Source of the DNA: Amorphophallus konjac
Taxonomy: Eukaryota > Streptophyta > Magnoliopsida > Alismatales > Araceae
Assembly (NCBI GenBank): GCA_022559845.1
Contig: CM040121.1
Span: 345,562,243-345,626,242 of the forward strand
DNA length: 64,000 nucleotides
Direction of reading: 5' to 3'
The notes under the pieces are model-generated. The model was not told the DNA's origin and made no database searches. It saw only the letters and a program-made list of their open reading frames with translations. Shown piece by piece: positions 46,830 to 58,649 of the stretch (positions are counted from its first letter, which is position 1; every line of letters starts with the position of its first letter). Position numbers and translations under genes: made by a program.

Positions 46830-49220
46830 TGTTGTGCCCATGTGGTTTTGATGATAGCAAACACTGTGAGTCACTATAAGTCACCATTACATGATTACTG
46901 AATGATTGCCTACGATGATTGCATATGGTCCTTGCATGCATACATTCAGGGTCAGTGCATCCTCCTGATACTATGTCTGTCTGCATTGCATGAAGTCTGT
47001 GCATTCCTTATCATTGTGTATTTCAAGGTCAGTGCATTCACTTATGTTCAGCAGACTAGGTCAGTTCACTTCAGTGCCTAAGTCAGTGCAGGGTTGATTG
47101 TCAAAGGCTAATGTTTGTGCATATCTCAGTAGGCTACACAACAAAACTCAGTGCATGTTTTTGTTCATAAGCATAATGGTCTGTGCGTCTTGTCCTTGCA
47201 CGCTGCCTTGCAATTGATAGTCGGTGCAACCTTTGTTGCTGCACGCGACTAAGTCCGTGCATGCTGCATTCTAGGTGCAGCAAGTCGGTGCAACCTTTGT
47301 TGCTGCACGTGACTAAGTCCATGCATGCTGCATTCTAGGCACAGCAAGTCGGTGCAATCCTCATTGCTACACGTGACCAAGTTCGTGCATGCGTAGTCTA
47401 GGGTCAATAAAGTCGGTGCAATACCTGTCGTCGCACGCATTCAGAGTCGGTGCAACATCCATCTCTCGCACGAGTAAAGTCTGTGCAGGACAGGTCACAT
47501 CATACTATGTCAGTACAGCTCATGCATACCACATATACGAAGTCTATGCATATATCATGTGATGCATAACGGAGTCTGTACAACCTTTTTCTCTCGCACG
47601 AACAACGTCTGTGCTTGATATGACTTGGCATTTTACGTTAGTACAGTGTGTATTTTTTGCACACACCAAGTCGGTGCATTCAGTGCTTATGCACACACAT
47701 AGTCTGTTCATCTCTTGGCTCTTGCACCGAGAACACGAAGTCCGTGCACATTACCTTGGGTTGTTTGTGCTTATCTCACATACTGCATAGCAAAGTCTGT
47801 GCAACTCTTGATTCTTGCACGCGCAAAGTCTGTGCAAGACTACTCTCGGCATTCGTAGCCTGTGCATCTTTTAGCTCTGCATATGAAACAAGTCTGAGCA
47901 CTTGTTCCCTGTGTGAACACTGCGTCCGTGCATATGTGCACTTATGACATATTGAGTCTATGCATGGTTGCCATAATGTCTCAGCAAGTCTATACGATCT
48001 CCACATTTATCTGATATTATATGTCTTGACACACTGTCAGGTCAACTGCACGTGATTGTTAAGAAGGGCATGTGATCCAAGGCGGATCATCCCTGACAGA
48101 TGACTGCCACGTGGAAGCTATAGTATCCAGAGTTGTGACACGTGGCCAAGACATTCTTGAAGCTTCCTGGCGGGAGTGTTCTCTCCACACTCCTAGGGCG
48201 AAAGCTCGTGAGTCTTAGACTGAAGGAGTATATAAGATCATTTCTTGCCATCAATACAACTATTCCTGAATTATTTTCGAGAGAAGAAGAAAAAGGATAG
48301 AAGGATAGGAATCATCTGAGAGCAGTAGCAGAGCAGAGCAGAAGTGAAAGAGAGAAAGCTCATGAGATCGAGAGAAGAAGAGAAAGAAAGATAGAGAGAG
48401 ATAAAGAGATCGAGAGAAGAAGCGAAAGAAAGATAGAGAAAGGAAGAGAGGGTTCGAGGAGAAGAAAAGAAGCATCATCATAAAAACCCGTCCCTACTGG
48501 AATCTGGATCAAATCCAATCTAGTCAACTCCATGGGAGCCACATCTGTGTTGCTATCGTTTACAGCTTTCAGTTGTTGTGTCTTCTTGTCTTTTGTTTTC
48601 GTTTGGACCTTATTTCAAGCTGTTAGTCAGCGGAGCAAGCTGTGTTGCTCAGCAGTTGTAGAGGAGGATTCCTCTGGTCGGCTAAGCTGTATTGCCCAGT
48701 GGGTCAAGCTATTAGGCAGCGGATGGCTAAGCTGTATTACCCATCGGAAGCAAGCTGTGATGCTTAACGGTTGTAGGCAAGCTGTGTAGTCCAGCGGTTT
48801 AAGTTGTGTATCAGCGGAAGCCACACTCGGATTTGAGTGTGGGGTGGACGTAGGTCTGCGGACCGAACCACGTAAAAATTCCCTTGTCTACTGTGCTTTG
48901 ATTGCCTTGTTCGATTCGCTAGATGTATGCATAGGCTGATTTATATCTTTTGTCTAGCGTAAGTCTTGGGCTGCATACTCTTTACTTGATTCTGGTTCCG
49001 AAAGATCTCATGTGTTCAGGTGCCGTCACTCTATGTTCAGAGCAGTAGGTGATTGCACCTTCTAAGCTTGATTGAACTCATCTCCATTCTCCAGACTCGT
49101 TAGAATTCTAGTTTATTTTATTCCACATCTCTGATTGTTACAGTCAATTTTTAATTCGGCGAAGTTTTTAAGGGGATTCATTCAACCCCCCCTTCTGAAT
49201 CTGAGCCTAGCACCATAACA
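46830..49220 (+). repeat. 3' LTR of E2 (2391 bp)
   Basis: TGTTGTGCCCATG to CCATAACA, with the same U3 array, TATA box, GA-rich leader, R/U5 array and U5 motif (48841-48880) as the 5' LTR. It is followed by the resumed RT of B. Confidence 0.9.
48229..48236 (+). promoter_or_regulatory. TATA box of E2 3' LTR
   Basis: TATATAAG, as in the 5' LTR. Confidence 0.6.
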
Positions 49221-49808
49221 ACAACCAGATCCATCTAGCTTCGGAAGATCAAGAGAAAACCTCCTTCACCACGCCCTGGGGCACTTATCGCTATGTGGTA
49301 ATGCCGTTCGGATTGAAGAATGCTGGTGCCACCTATCAAAGGGCGATGATGGCTATATTCCATGATATGATGCATGTCTATATGGAAGCTTACGTGGATG
49401 ATATTTTGGTTAAGTTGAGGACCAAAGAGGAACACCCCGCTATTCTGGATAAGGTGCTTCAGAGAGCTAGGGAGTACAAGCTGAAAATGAATCCCAAGAA
49501 CTATGTATTTGGAGTGTCTCCAGGGAAGCTGCTAGGTTTCATAGTTAGCAATCGGGGGATTAAAATTGATCCTAACAACCCTAAGGCCGTTATGGACATG
49601 CCCCCACCTAAGAACATCACGGAGCGTCGAGGATTAATCGGACGCCTGCAGTTTATTAGAAGATTTTTATCCCAACATTCTCAGAGGTGTCGCCCGTTTT
49701 ATGAATTGCTAAAGGCGGGGGTCAAATTTGAATGGAATGAAGATTGTCAAAAGGCCTATGAGGATTTGAAGGTTTATTTGTCCAATCCCCCGATTTTGCA
49801 GCCTCCTG
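49221..49808 (+). pseudogene. Reverse transcriptase of B, C-terminal part
   Basis: The frame resumes directly after E2 with NQIHLASEDQEKTSFTTPWG, VVMPFGLKNAGATYQRAM, the catalytic YVDD in EAYVDDILVK, then LKMNPKNYVFGVSPGKLLGF and the connection (GRLQFIRRFLSQHSQRCRPF). No stop occurs up to 49808, where E3 begins after LQPP. RNase H and integrase of B must lie right of the window, beyond E3. Confidence 0.92.
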
Positions 49809-50122
49809 TGTGTTGTGTAGTGGATGGCGGATCTAGAGGGGAGGGGTGAATAGATCTGCCCCTCTTTTCGCAGAACACCCATCTTTAAAGTTAGATAAAA
49901 AGAATTGCAGCGGAATACAACTAGCTTAACAAAGTACACTACAATTGGCTTAGCAAGATGAACAAGTAATATAGAGATTGAACCTAAGCATGCATCTAGC
50001 ACAAAGCAATCGCACAATCAAACCACAACACACGAGATTTTAAGGTGGTTCGGACTGAATCCCCAGTCCTTCGTCCACCCCTCACCAAATCCGGTGAGGC
50101 TCCACTAGTGCAGTGCACCAAA

Positions 50123-50352
50123 CTGCAGATCGAAAAGACCTCCGATTGCTTTCCTACTAACCACCAGTAGGGACGTCAACACCGCAGATCGGAGAACTTC
50201 CGATTGCCTTCCTACTAACCACCGGTAGGGACGACAACACCGCAGATCAGAGAACTTCCGATTACCTTCCTACTAACCACCGGTAGGGACGATAACATCA
50301 CACATTGGAGAACTTTCGATTGCCTTCCTACTAACCACCGGTAGGGACGATT
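50123..50352 (-). repeat. 58-59 bp tandem repeat, four units
   Basis: Units start at about 50123, 50182, 50240 and 50298. Each contains CGCAGATCGGAGAACTTCCG and CCTACTAACCACCGGTAGGG. Its position in R/U5 corresponds to the CTGTG-type arrays of E2. Confidence 0.8.
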
Positions 50353-50972
50353 CTCAGTTTCAATAGTTTGGACAAAATGAAAAGAGAACAAATAGATGTT
50401 CAGACAAGAGATGAAATATGCTCAGAGAGAAAAGATCTTGTCTGAGATTGCTGGATCTTGAATCTGATTCTTCAATCGATGTAGATCACCAACAGAGGCT
50501 TCTTTCTTCTTTACAAAGCTCTCCTCTTGATTCAGCAATAATGGCTTCTTCTCTCTTGTGAGATGAGCTTCCTTGGATCCCCTTGAGTGGATAAAGAAGT
50601 TTATGTATGAAGATTTGATCACCCTTTAGAACCTTGTTTGCTTCTAGTTTCCTTGAAGGTTGCTTGCTTTAGATCTAAGCTTGAATCACCTTGGAATGGA
50701 TGAAGAACTTCTGCACGGAGTACTGTTCACGGCTACAGTACTCTTCTTCCTTGCACCTCCTCTAGCCTCTCTTGATCTCCCTCTGATCCCTCTTGATGCA
50801 TTAGAGTTTCTAACCCTCCTGTGTGTATTTTATAGACTTTGAATGGTCCATAGACAAGCCCCAGACCAGATCCACAAATCATGGGGGATTGGGTGACTTT
50901 AGGATTAAACAAATCCAAGAAAAGGGGCTGCCCATGTTGAGAAAAATGAAGTCAACAATAGCTGCTTCTTGA

Positions 50973-51212
50973 AGTGTCGACACTTCTAGAGAGAGAGGTC
51001 GACACTTCTATTGACTGGTTCCTTTATAACTACTTCTGTTTGGTAGACAGGTCAACACTTCGAGATGAAGTGTCGACACTTCTCAGCTTCACTGTGTTTA
51101 CAATGCATTTTATTTGGCAGACAGGTCGACACTTCTGGGTACCAGGGTGTCTGAAGTGTCAGCTCTTCTGTGCGAAGTGTCAACACTTCTGTGCGAAGTG
51201 TCAGCACTTCTT
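50973..51212 (-). repeat. Palindrome array GAAGTGTCGACACTTC in U3 of the solo LTR
   Basis: One nearly intact 16 bp palindrome (at 50974) and another at 51071, with about six further partial copies (GGTCGACACTTC, GAAGTGTCAACACTTC, GAAGTGTCAGCACTTC) within 240 bp. It lies upstream of the minus-strand TATA box. Confidence 0.75.
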
Positions 51213-51699
51213 GAAGCTAGCCTGTTGTTCTGATAGTTATGACTCTTCACATTTGAAAGAAGCGATTTGAAGGGATTTTCATCATTGCCTTGTTTTCCAT
51301 GCACTTGCATCTTGAGTGACTTTGGCCTTGTTTTCCATGCACTTACATCTTGAGTGACTTGCAACTTTGGATGACTTGCTCCTTTGGATTTATTTGTCAT
51401 GAAAAAGTATCAAGTATTTCAATCATATGAGAGTGGAAAACATCAATGACTTATAGTGTTTGGCAATTATCAAAACCATGAATATCAAATGACAACAGGG
51501 GCACAACACTGTGTTGTGTCCCTGTGGTTCTAAAATTTTGATGATGAAAAATATTATGACTCATTATATAACTTTGATGGATTTATTACTAATCTCATCA
51601 TCTTCATATATTAGTATAAAAATCTATCAGAATAGGTTTTAAAATGACTCAAAGCAATGACTGTTCAAAAAGGTGATAAATTGTCAACGCTAGTGACAA

Positions 51700-52445
51700 G
51701 AAGGTCAACACCAGGTAGCCAGCGCATAAATCATCTGTCAAGAACAGATAAGGTCAATGGACATTTCAGTCTGAAGCATACAGGTCATGCATAGTGTGGT
51801 CGAAGCACATTTTGTTTCTTGCACATTAAGGTCTGTGCACATTGTGCCTTTGGCAAACAAGGTCGATGCACATTCTCCTTGGGCATATAGAAGGTTGGTG
51901 CAGGTTTTGATTCAATGCACAAGATCTGAGCACATGTGACTTCCAAGGTCGGGTGCATGTTCTGGTGTCAACACTACAAGTCTGTGCACATTTGATTTCG
52001 ATGCTTTAAGGTCGGTGCACTTTCTGATTATCTGCATATTAGGTCGATGCACTTTTCTATCAACAAGCATCAAGGTCGGTGCACATCTTGCATCGTGCAC
52101 ACACAGGTCAGTGCATATTGTGCTTCATGCACATTAAGGTCGATGCACCTCACATACTGCACAACGAAGTCAAGTCTATGCACATTGGACCTAATTTTTC
52201 AGGTCGGTGCACATCTGGTACCTTGAGCTATAAGGTCAGTGCATCTTTTACAAGGTCAACATAGGTCGAGGCTAGTGACCAAGCAATTGAACCTGAGGTC
52301 AATGCATGTGTTCACTAGGTCAGTGTATGTCTTCACTAGATCAATGCTAAGTGTTTACCCTTGCCACACTAAGTCTGTGCATGTTAGTGCATCATGATCA
52401 AGGTTGCTGCACATCATGCATTCTCCACTGAAACAGGTCGAAGCA
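51700..52445 (+). repeat. U3 motif array of E3, AGGTCNGTGCA type
   Basis: About twenty-five copies such as AGGTCGGTGCACA and AGGTCGATGCACA, 25-40 bp apart. Related to the E2 motif but consistently AGGTC rather than AAGTC. Confidence 0.75.
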
Positions 52446-52906
52446 CATTTTTGAAGGTCTACTAGTGGTGGTTCAAGACTTAGAATTTAATCAGATTAAT
52501 TGCATGAATGACTCTATCATGACATCTTATTCAAAGCATATTTGCTTATCTATTAATCATGTTTCTCTCTGACACTAATTTGACTTGAAAGTGTTTGATG
52601 AAATGCTTCGTTTCTTATTGGCAGGAACTTCATCAAACATATGAAGGGTAGAACTCATTAAATCTTAGGCGAGCATGTGAGCTCAAACTAAAGTTGAGGC
52701 ACGTGATCCCAAGTCACCCAATGATATGTACATGTCTCCAGAATAACAGATTGTTGGCATGTAATCCAAGGTAGATGCGTCCAGAGGATTCTGCCACATG
52801 GATCAGCTCACTTATCTGCACCTGACGCGTGTCATCTCCAATTAGGCGGGAACGAGCCCTCCACACGCCCAATGCGTGATCTCGTGGGTCCCCAGGTTTG
52901 AAGCCA

Positions 52907-52913
52907 TATAAAA
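52907..52913 (+). promoter_or_regulatory. TATA box of E3 LTR
   Basis: TATAAAA, after the conserved CTCCACACGCCCAATGCG stretch that in E2 reads CTCCACACTCCTAGGGCG. Confidence 0.6.
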
Positions 52914-53830
52914 AGCCCTTCTGCGATCGGAGCAAAATGGATGAGAAGAAGAAGTCTAGAGAAAATAGTCAGAATCTGGAAGAGCGGAAGAGCAGAAGAG
53001 CCAAGAGCACGCGAGAGAGAAAAATGCTGAGAGAAAAGAGAAAGGCGAGCATATAGAGAAGAAGAAGAGCAGAGAGTAGTTGAGAAGAAGATAGTGTTCG
53101 AGATATTGAGAGAGAGTGAAAATCTGAGAAAAATAGAGTGCCGTAATTCAGAAGACATCTGAGAGAAAGAAGAGTGTGAGTCAGAGAGAGAAGAGGGATC
53201 TCGAGAGAAGAGATTGTGAAGCAATTGAAGTAGTTCTTGAAGATTTGTCTCTACTGGCCTTTGGATCATATCCAAGCCAGATTGGCTCCTACGTGAGCTA
53301 TATTACTTGCATTCCATTTACAACTTTCTAGTGCTATTTGTTCATAGTTGGTTTCTTTCATTTTCTTTTTGAACTTTAAGCTATGTGTCAGCGTTTGTAG
53401 AGGATTTGTTCCTCTGGACAGCAAGCTGTGAGGCTCAGCGGTAGCGAAACGGTAATGCTCAGTTGAAGCCAAGCCGTAATTCTCAGCGGATGTAAGCAAG
53501 CTGTGATGCTCAGCGGATCAAGTTGTTAGACAACAGTAAGCCTCACTCTGGTTAGAGTTGGGGGATGGACGTAGGTCTATGGGCAGCAGGCTGAACCATC
53601 TAAAATTCATTGTGCAGTGGTTTGATTCCTTGTTTCATAATTCACGGTAGATGTATGCTTAGGCTCGCATACACTAGTGAGGTGTTTGTTTGCATACCGT
53701 GGCTTAACTGAATTCTAGAGTTTAATTCCTCAATATTTTCTAATTCAATTTTATTTGGGCAAAATGTTTTAAAGGGGATTCATTCACCCCCCTCTGAATC
53801 CGATCTGCACAATCTTTTAGATTCAACAAT

Positions 53831-53842
53831 TGGTATCAGTGC
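53831..53842 (+). other. Primer-binding site of E3
   Basis: TGGTATCAGTGC, one base different from E2, two bases after the LTR. Confidence 0.85.
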
Positions 53843-53950
53843 GGGTCTCTGATTGATCAGATCCAACGATCTACAGAGGATCCTGCTGGTTTTTAGGTGA
53901 ATATTTGATTTTGCTGAACTTATTGTCCGAACTGTGCTTGAATTGCATCC

Positions 53951-56322
53951 ATGGATCGCCCATCGGTTTTCAATGGTTCTAATTTTAATTCCTGGCTCAG
54001 TAGCATACGCAGGTATGTTAAATCTATTGATCATGATCTATTGAAGTTACTTTCACATGGTCCATATAAATTACCTATGGATAAGTCTAAATGGACTGAC
54101 CATCATAGATCTAAACATGCTGATAATTTTAGAGCTTTAATCTTGGTAAAAACTACACTTGATACTAATGTTCTTTTATCTATTTCAAACTGCAGTACAG
54201 CCAAAGGCATTTTGGATGAACTGACTCGTATCTACAAAGAGCAGGAAGAACAATGATTGACGGTAAATACCAGCGAATCAAGCAGCAATCAAAATGAAGA
54301 AGAGAACGATGAACAAGTAAATCCATTCGAAAACTTCTCTTTAGATGATCGGCAGGAAGCATATGCTGATTTGTTAGAAGCATAAGAAAAATTAAGAAAA
54401 CAACATAAAAAGCTGAAAAAGAAAATTGATCAGAATAGTACAAACTCATCTTGTGAAAATTGTTTGAAAATAAAACAATCTTATGATGTCTATCTGTCTG
54501 ATATTCATATGCATAAGAAACAAATTTCATTATTAAAAAATGAAAATCATGGATTTGTAGATCAAATTTCTCAACTAGAAGAAAAACTGAGCACATTTAA
54601 TGATAAGCAAATTTGTATCAAGAATTCAGTTCAGAATGAAAAATTGATGAAAGATCTTGATCATGCTAAATTGGAATTGATTAAGCTGAAGTCTGAGAAT
54701 GAAATTCATAGAAAGCAGATTGAAGAAAATGAAGAAAAATTCAAAAGACTTCAGTAAGAAAGCAGTTTAATGTCTGAAAAATTGGAGGCAATTAAAGTTG
54801 TTAATGGGAACTACAGAAAAATCTTGAAAAGGCTGAAACTAAACAGAAATAAGAAGTTATTTCTGCTGATCAGACATTAATTGATGAGTTAGTTCAAAAT
54901 GACAAACTCAATGAGGAAATTGGAAGATTAAAACTTGAAAAAGAAAATCTGAAAAATCTGAATATAGCTATTTCAGAGAGATTGCTTGTTTTGGAAAAAG
55001 GAAATGCAGTTGATACTAATGAAAATGAGAAGCAAAAAAATCTGGAAAAAGAAATTGAAAATATGAAAATTGCTAATAAAATGCTGAATGAGAAAGTGGT
55101 TAGTTATGAGGAGGAAATGGCTAGCTATGAACTCTGCATTTCAACCCTTCAGTGTGAGAATAATGAGTTGAATGGTTCCTTGGTTAAGTCTGTTAAAGGG
55201 ATAGGTTGCAATTCTGGAATTAAGGAGATTATCAGGAATCAGCTATACATAACTTTTATGCATAGCTCAAATATTGCTAGTACATCATCTGCCTCAGTAA
55301 AACAACATGTTAATCAGAAAATTCAAAAATAGAATAAAAATGTAAAAAAATCAGAAAACACAGAAAAAGATTGACAAATTGCATGCAAACAATTCTCAGG
55401 CTAAGAAATTCCCTGCTCTTAAAAGAAATAACATTGAATGTTTTTACTGTGGGAAATCTAGCCATATGATGAATGATTGTTTTATAATGAAGAAGGATGA
55501 TTTGAATGATGGTAGAATTCATGCTAAGAATTCTCATACTAAGAAGCCTTCTTCTGTTAAAAGGAAAAGAATTCAATGTTTTTATTGTCATAAGATAGGT
55601 CATCTAATGCATGAATGTAAACTAATGGAACAAGTTGACCTAAATGCAGGTGCTATGCATGATAGAAACTTCTGTGCTCAAGAGAAAACTATTGCTCAGA
55701 AGAGAAATATGAAGTGTTCTCATTGTAAAAATTTTGGCCACATCGCTGCTCACTGTTGGCATGATCAGGGAGGAAAATCTCATTCTAAATTTGTTAACTT
55801 CCCTATCCACAAAAAGGTTTTTGATAGAAGCAATTTATATCTAGAGGTAAGTCCATTGTGTGCTTCGAATGTGGAAAGCATGGCCACACAGTCAAGGATT
55901 GTTGGCACACTCAGAAGAAGGAAGCTAATTCTAAACATGTTAATTTTCTTGAAAATCAAAGTGTATTTGGTAGGAACAAATTTGTTAAACGAAAATTCAA
56001 TGTATGCTTTGAGTGTGGAAAGCTAGGCCACAGAGCTGTGAACTGTTGGCTGGCTGATAATAAAAGACAAAATGCTCATGTTAATAACAGAAACAATCAT
56101 GTTTACTCACACCAATTTCATGCTCATGCTAATCCATATAAGAATATCATGAAATTTGTTATTTTTTGTCATTACTGTGGACAGTCTGGGTATTCTATGA
56201 ATGATTGCTCTCAAATGATAATTGATGAGTTGAAAGCTCAGAAATTTGTGAGTGCACCATTCAAAGGTGCCAATGTCATTTCAGGACCCAAGACATCTTG
56301 GGTACTTGTCTATGCAAAATGA
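53951..56322 (+). pseudogene. Gag of E3: copia-type head, coiled coil, multiple CCHC knuckles
   Basis: The ATG at 53951 gives MDRPSVFNGSNFNSWLSSIR, parallel to E2. The middle is coiled-coil-like (LLKNENHGFVDQISQLEEKL). Knuckles: CFYCGKSSHMMNDC, CFYCHKIGHLMHEC, CSHCKNFGHIAAHC, CFECGKHGHTVKDC, CFECGKLGHRAVNC, and a last one with His replaced by Tyr (CHYCGQSGYSMNDC). It ends GPKTSWVLVYAK. Stops occur at 54254, 54383 and 54755, with frameshifts before 54982, before 55379 and near 55858. Layout and end match E2, so the multi-knuckle Gag is a family trait and not a local duplication. Confidence 0.83.
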
Positions 56323-56381
56323 GGTTTAGTTTTTACGGGTGTGCCTTGGAAGGAAATAAAAAGGGGTTTAAATAAACCAAG

Positions 56382-58306
56382 TGATGAGAATCAGCACCGA
56401 GCACTAACAATTTATTTTTTCATTTGTGTCCTTTTGTTTACATTTATATCGTTGACTAATTGGGTTTGCAAATGTAAGGCCTTAAAAGCCAATTTGTTAG
56501 TCTTTAGGAATCTTGGGTTTCTATGTAAATTGCCAGTGGGTCTCGAAGGGTCCCCACCCTCTTTCCCATTGGTCCACGTAGGTTCTAGGGCCCATGTGGG
56601 GCTAGTTCAGAGTCCAAGATTGGACTTGGACCAAGGGGGGACAAGGTAGGAGGAAAATTCAAAATTGGAACCCCTTAGTCAAGGCCCCCCCCTTTAATAT
56701 TGTTTAATGCGTGTTGTATTTTTTTATTTATGGTCATTTGACCACATGGGGGAAGAAAATGATATCCCTTATTTACCCCTCCCTAACCCTAGATCTAAGG
56801 ATAGTTTAGGTCATTTGTACATTTCTATATAACCCATGTATTTTCCATTTTATGAGAATTAATGAAAGAAAATTACATTTTACACAAGAGCAAGCCCAAG
56901 GGCGCCCCTCCTCACTCCTCTCCCTTGCAGCTGGATTGCTGTATTCTTAGGGTTGATTCCCAAGAAAACTTGGTGGATTCCATGTTGTATCTCCCCTCGG
57001 AGTGTGAAGCTCCGCCGCCGCCTCCGTTCGTGCCGCCATTGCACCGCCACCGCTGCCTCGTCAGAGTTCTGTCCAACTCTAGATAGCAAGCTAAGGCCAA
57101 AATTCTATCTCCCAATCAAGAGATTTGTTTGACCCCAAATTTTGAGGGTTTGTTCTTCCTATCATCCCCCATCCCCAGTTCAAATTTCGTGTCATTTCAC
57201 CTTCGTTTAGTATTTTCCCCATAATTATGTTTTCCCCCAGTAATCTGCCAGTTTACAGATATGCGGGACAGTGTCTTTTGTTGTATTTTTCCCGCCCCGT
57301 TAGTCTTATTTAAAAATTCTCAAAAACTTTATACATGTTCCTCACATCCCCCTTTTCAACCCATAATTTTCTTAGAGTCTAGATCCATAGTTTTTGTGTC
57401 GGTCAAAATCCATTTTCCGGCCGGTCCTGTTCTGTCCAGAAAGTCTGTAATTTTAAGATAGAAATAACTACAACCCACAGAGTTTTTCATTTCCAATCCA
57501 TTTACTGGATGGATCTAAAATTAATTTATGTTGTATCCCCTTGAGTCATCTATCCAACGGAGCCAATCTCGCCTCGATCCGATATCGGATCTAGGCGGAA
57601 CAATTCTTTTTGCCGGGTCGCGCAGATCTGATCTGAGAACAGGCCAGTAAAGCAGTCTACCAGTTAATTTCGGTAAAACATGCCGGCTCACCTTCGGCGA
57701 CCGCCGATCCCGGAGATCAATCGGCAACCCTCCTGTAGCGTCTCAGCCAACCGCCGCAGCAAGGAGACACCCGGGCACCGCCGTCCCAGCCGCCGGACCC
57801 GCCTACTATCTTGCGGGCCCCGTAGAACCGAGCCGGACTAGCAGCCCATCTACGGCCCGAGAGCCTTCCAAATTACTGCCCGTCAACCCGAGTTTGTTAC
57901 TCCCAGGTCGCCATTGTAGCCCTTTACCTCCCTGCGTGGAGTGGGTGATAAATTCACTACTGTAATTATTTATTTACTGTACACCGGGAGTACGAGTCTT
58001 GGCCAGGGTCATCTTCCCCACGCCCGGAGCGTGGAGGTACGTTTTCGCTCCCTCATTGATGCATTTACTTATCTCGTATATTTTTGAATGCTGTTGTATG
58101 AGTGATTGTTAGGATATTAGCTCTTTTAAATTTCATCGCCGCTGCGAGCGAGTGAGTGGAAACCATCTTGTGACTCAATCCGAGTACGAGGAAAAGCTGA
58201 TACCCATGACTCATTTCCGGTTCCTCAACCGTGCACATCCGCACGCTTCCCTGGCTTAGGGACGTCCGCGAGCTAGAGTCCCAGGTTCGCGTCCCATCCC
58301 GCATCA
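56382..58306 (+). repeat. 5' LTR of C (1925 bp)
   Basis: TGATGAGAATCAGCACC to CCCGCATCA. TATA box at 56826-56832 (TATATAA), with AACCCTAGATC upstream. The leader is GCCGCC-rich. A hairpin CCACGCCCGGAGCGTGG is at about 58018-58034. By eye the pair with the 3' LTR differs by several percent. Confidence 0.9.
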
Positions 58307-58309
58307 AAT

Positions 58310-58321
58310 TGGTATCAGAGC
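58310..58321 (+). other. Primer-binding site of C
   Basis: TGGTATCAGAGC, three bases after the LTR. The stretch 58322-58649 is an untranslated leader with nothing else seen. Confidence 0.88.
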
Positions 58322-58649
58322 TAAGTTGAGTCTAGGGTAGTCGGTTAGTCGGTCCCAGGTGTCGCATTGCATTCCTATACCCGGTATATCAAAAGGTGTT
58401 CCCGAAATGATAGGTTACGCCTATCGGGAAGGTAGCACACTTGCGTGAGTGCGATCTTTGGATTAAACCTCCGCCACGTACCAGATACTGTTTGAGCATA
58501 GGTTTGTATTCAAGTCCGTATTTTACCCCTTGTCACCATGTAGAGTGTCTAGGTGCTTGCATTAGTTTTGCATAAAAAAAGAAAAAAAAGAGTCTCTTGC
58601 ATGCCCACTTATAACTCTGGCCAATCCCTATGCCCAAGTCTCAACAAAA

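Larger units (their letters stand above)
38990..49220 (+). mobile_element. E2: complete SIRE-like copia element without pol (Gag only)
   Basis: Two LTRs (38990-41366 and 46830-49220), PBS, polypurine tract and flanking 5 bp repeats are all present. The internal 5.46 kb contains only a degraded gag (41517-44141) and 2.67 kb noncoding. No protease, integrase, RT or RNase H is seen, so it depended on enzymes from elsewhere. In its first 300 bp the LTR pair differs at roughly 19 positions by eye plus a 13 bp indel, so the insertion is not recent. Confidence 0.9.
28405..49808 (+). mobile_element. B: Tat/Ogre-type gypsy, host of the whole nest
   Basis: Pieces: 5' LTR remainder 28405-30548, gag 30839-33240, a repeat-rich segment, RT N-terminal part to 38989, then after E2 the RT continues at 49221-49808 and is cut by E3. 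The RT rejoins in frame across E2, which proves the interruption. By comparison with A, some hundreds of bp of the LTR's beginning lie left of E. Confidence 0.85.
49811..51508 (-). repeat. Solo LTR, SIRE-like, inverted (1698 bp), in E3
   Basis: Flanked by CTGTG on both sides (49806-49810 and 51509-51513), with no internal region. On the minus strand it starts TGTTGTGCCCCTG, continues with a GGTTTTGAT and CAAACACTATAAGTCA stretch like E2, has a TATA box at 50835-50826 (CTATAAAATA) and a U5 motif at 50084-50041 (GGTGGACGAAGG, CCGAACCACCTTAAAATC), and ends CTACACAACA. A solo LTR arises by recombination between two LTRs of one element. It carries a 58-59 bp tandem repeat and an AAGTGTCGACACTT array. 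Confidence 0.85.
51512..53828 (+). repeat. 5' LTR of E3 (2317 bp)
   Basis: TGTTGTGTCCCTGTGG to TTCAACA. U3 array of AGGTCNGTGCA at about 51700-52445. TATA box at 52907, GA-rich leader, R/U5 array with AAGCTGTGATGCTCAGCGG type units (53383-53530) and a weaker U5 motif (53567-53610). Confidence 0.85.

Noticed and set aside
50122..50352. CRISPR-like spacing of the 58 bp repeat
   Set aside because: The units are directly adjacent tandem copies without unique spacers, inside a plant LTR.
56862..57086. Short ORF after the TATA box in both LTRs of C (also 61040-61402)
   Set aside because: The two LTR copies are similar because they are LTR copies. Composition is driven by GCCGCC repeats and E has no comparable frame, so it is not supported as a gene.
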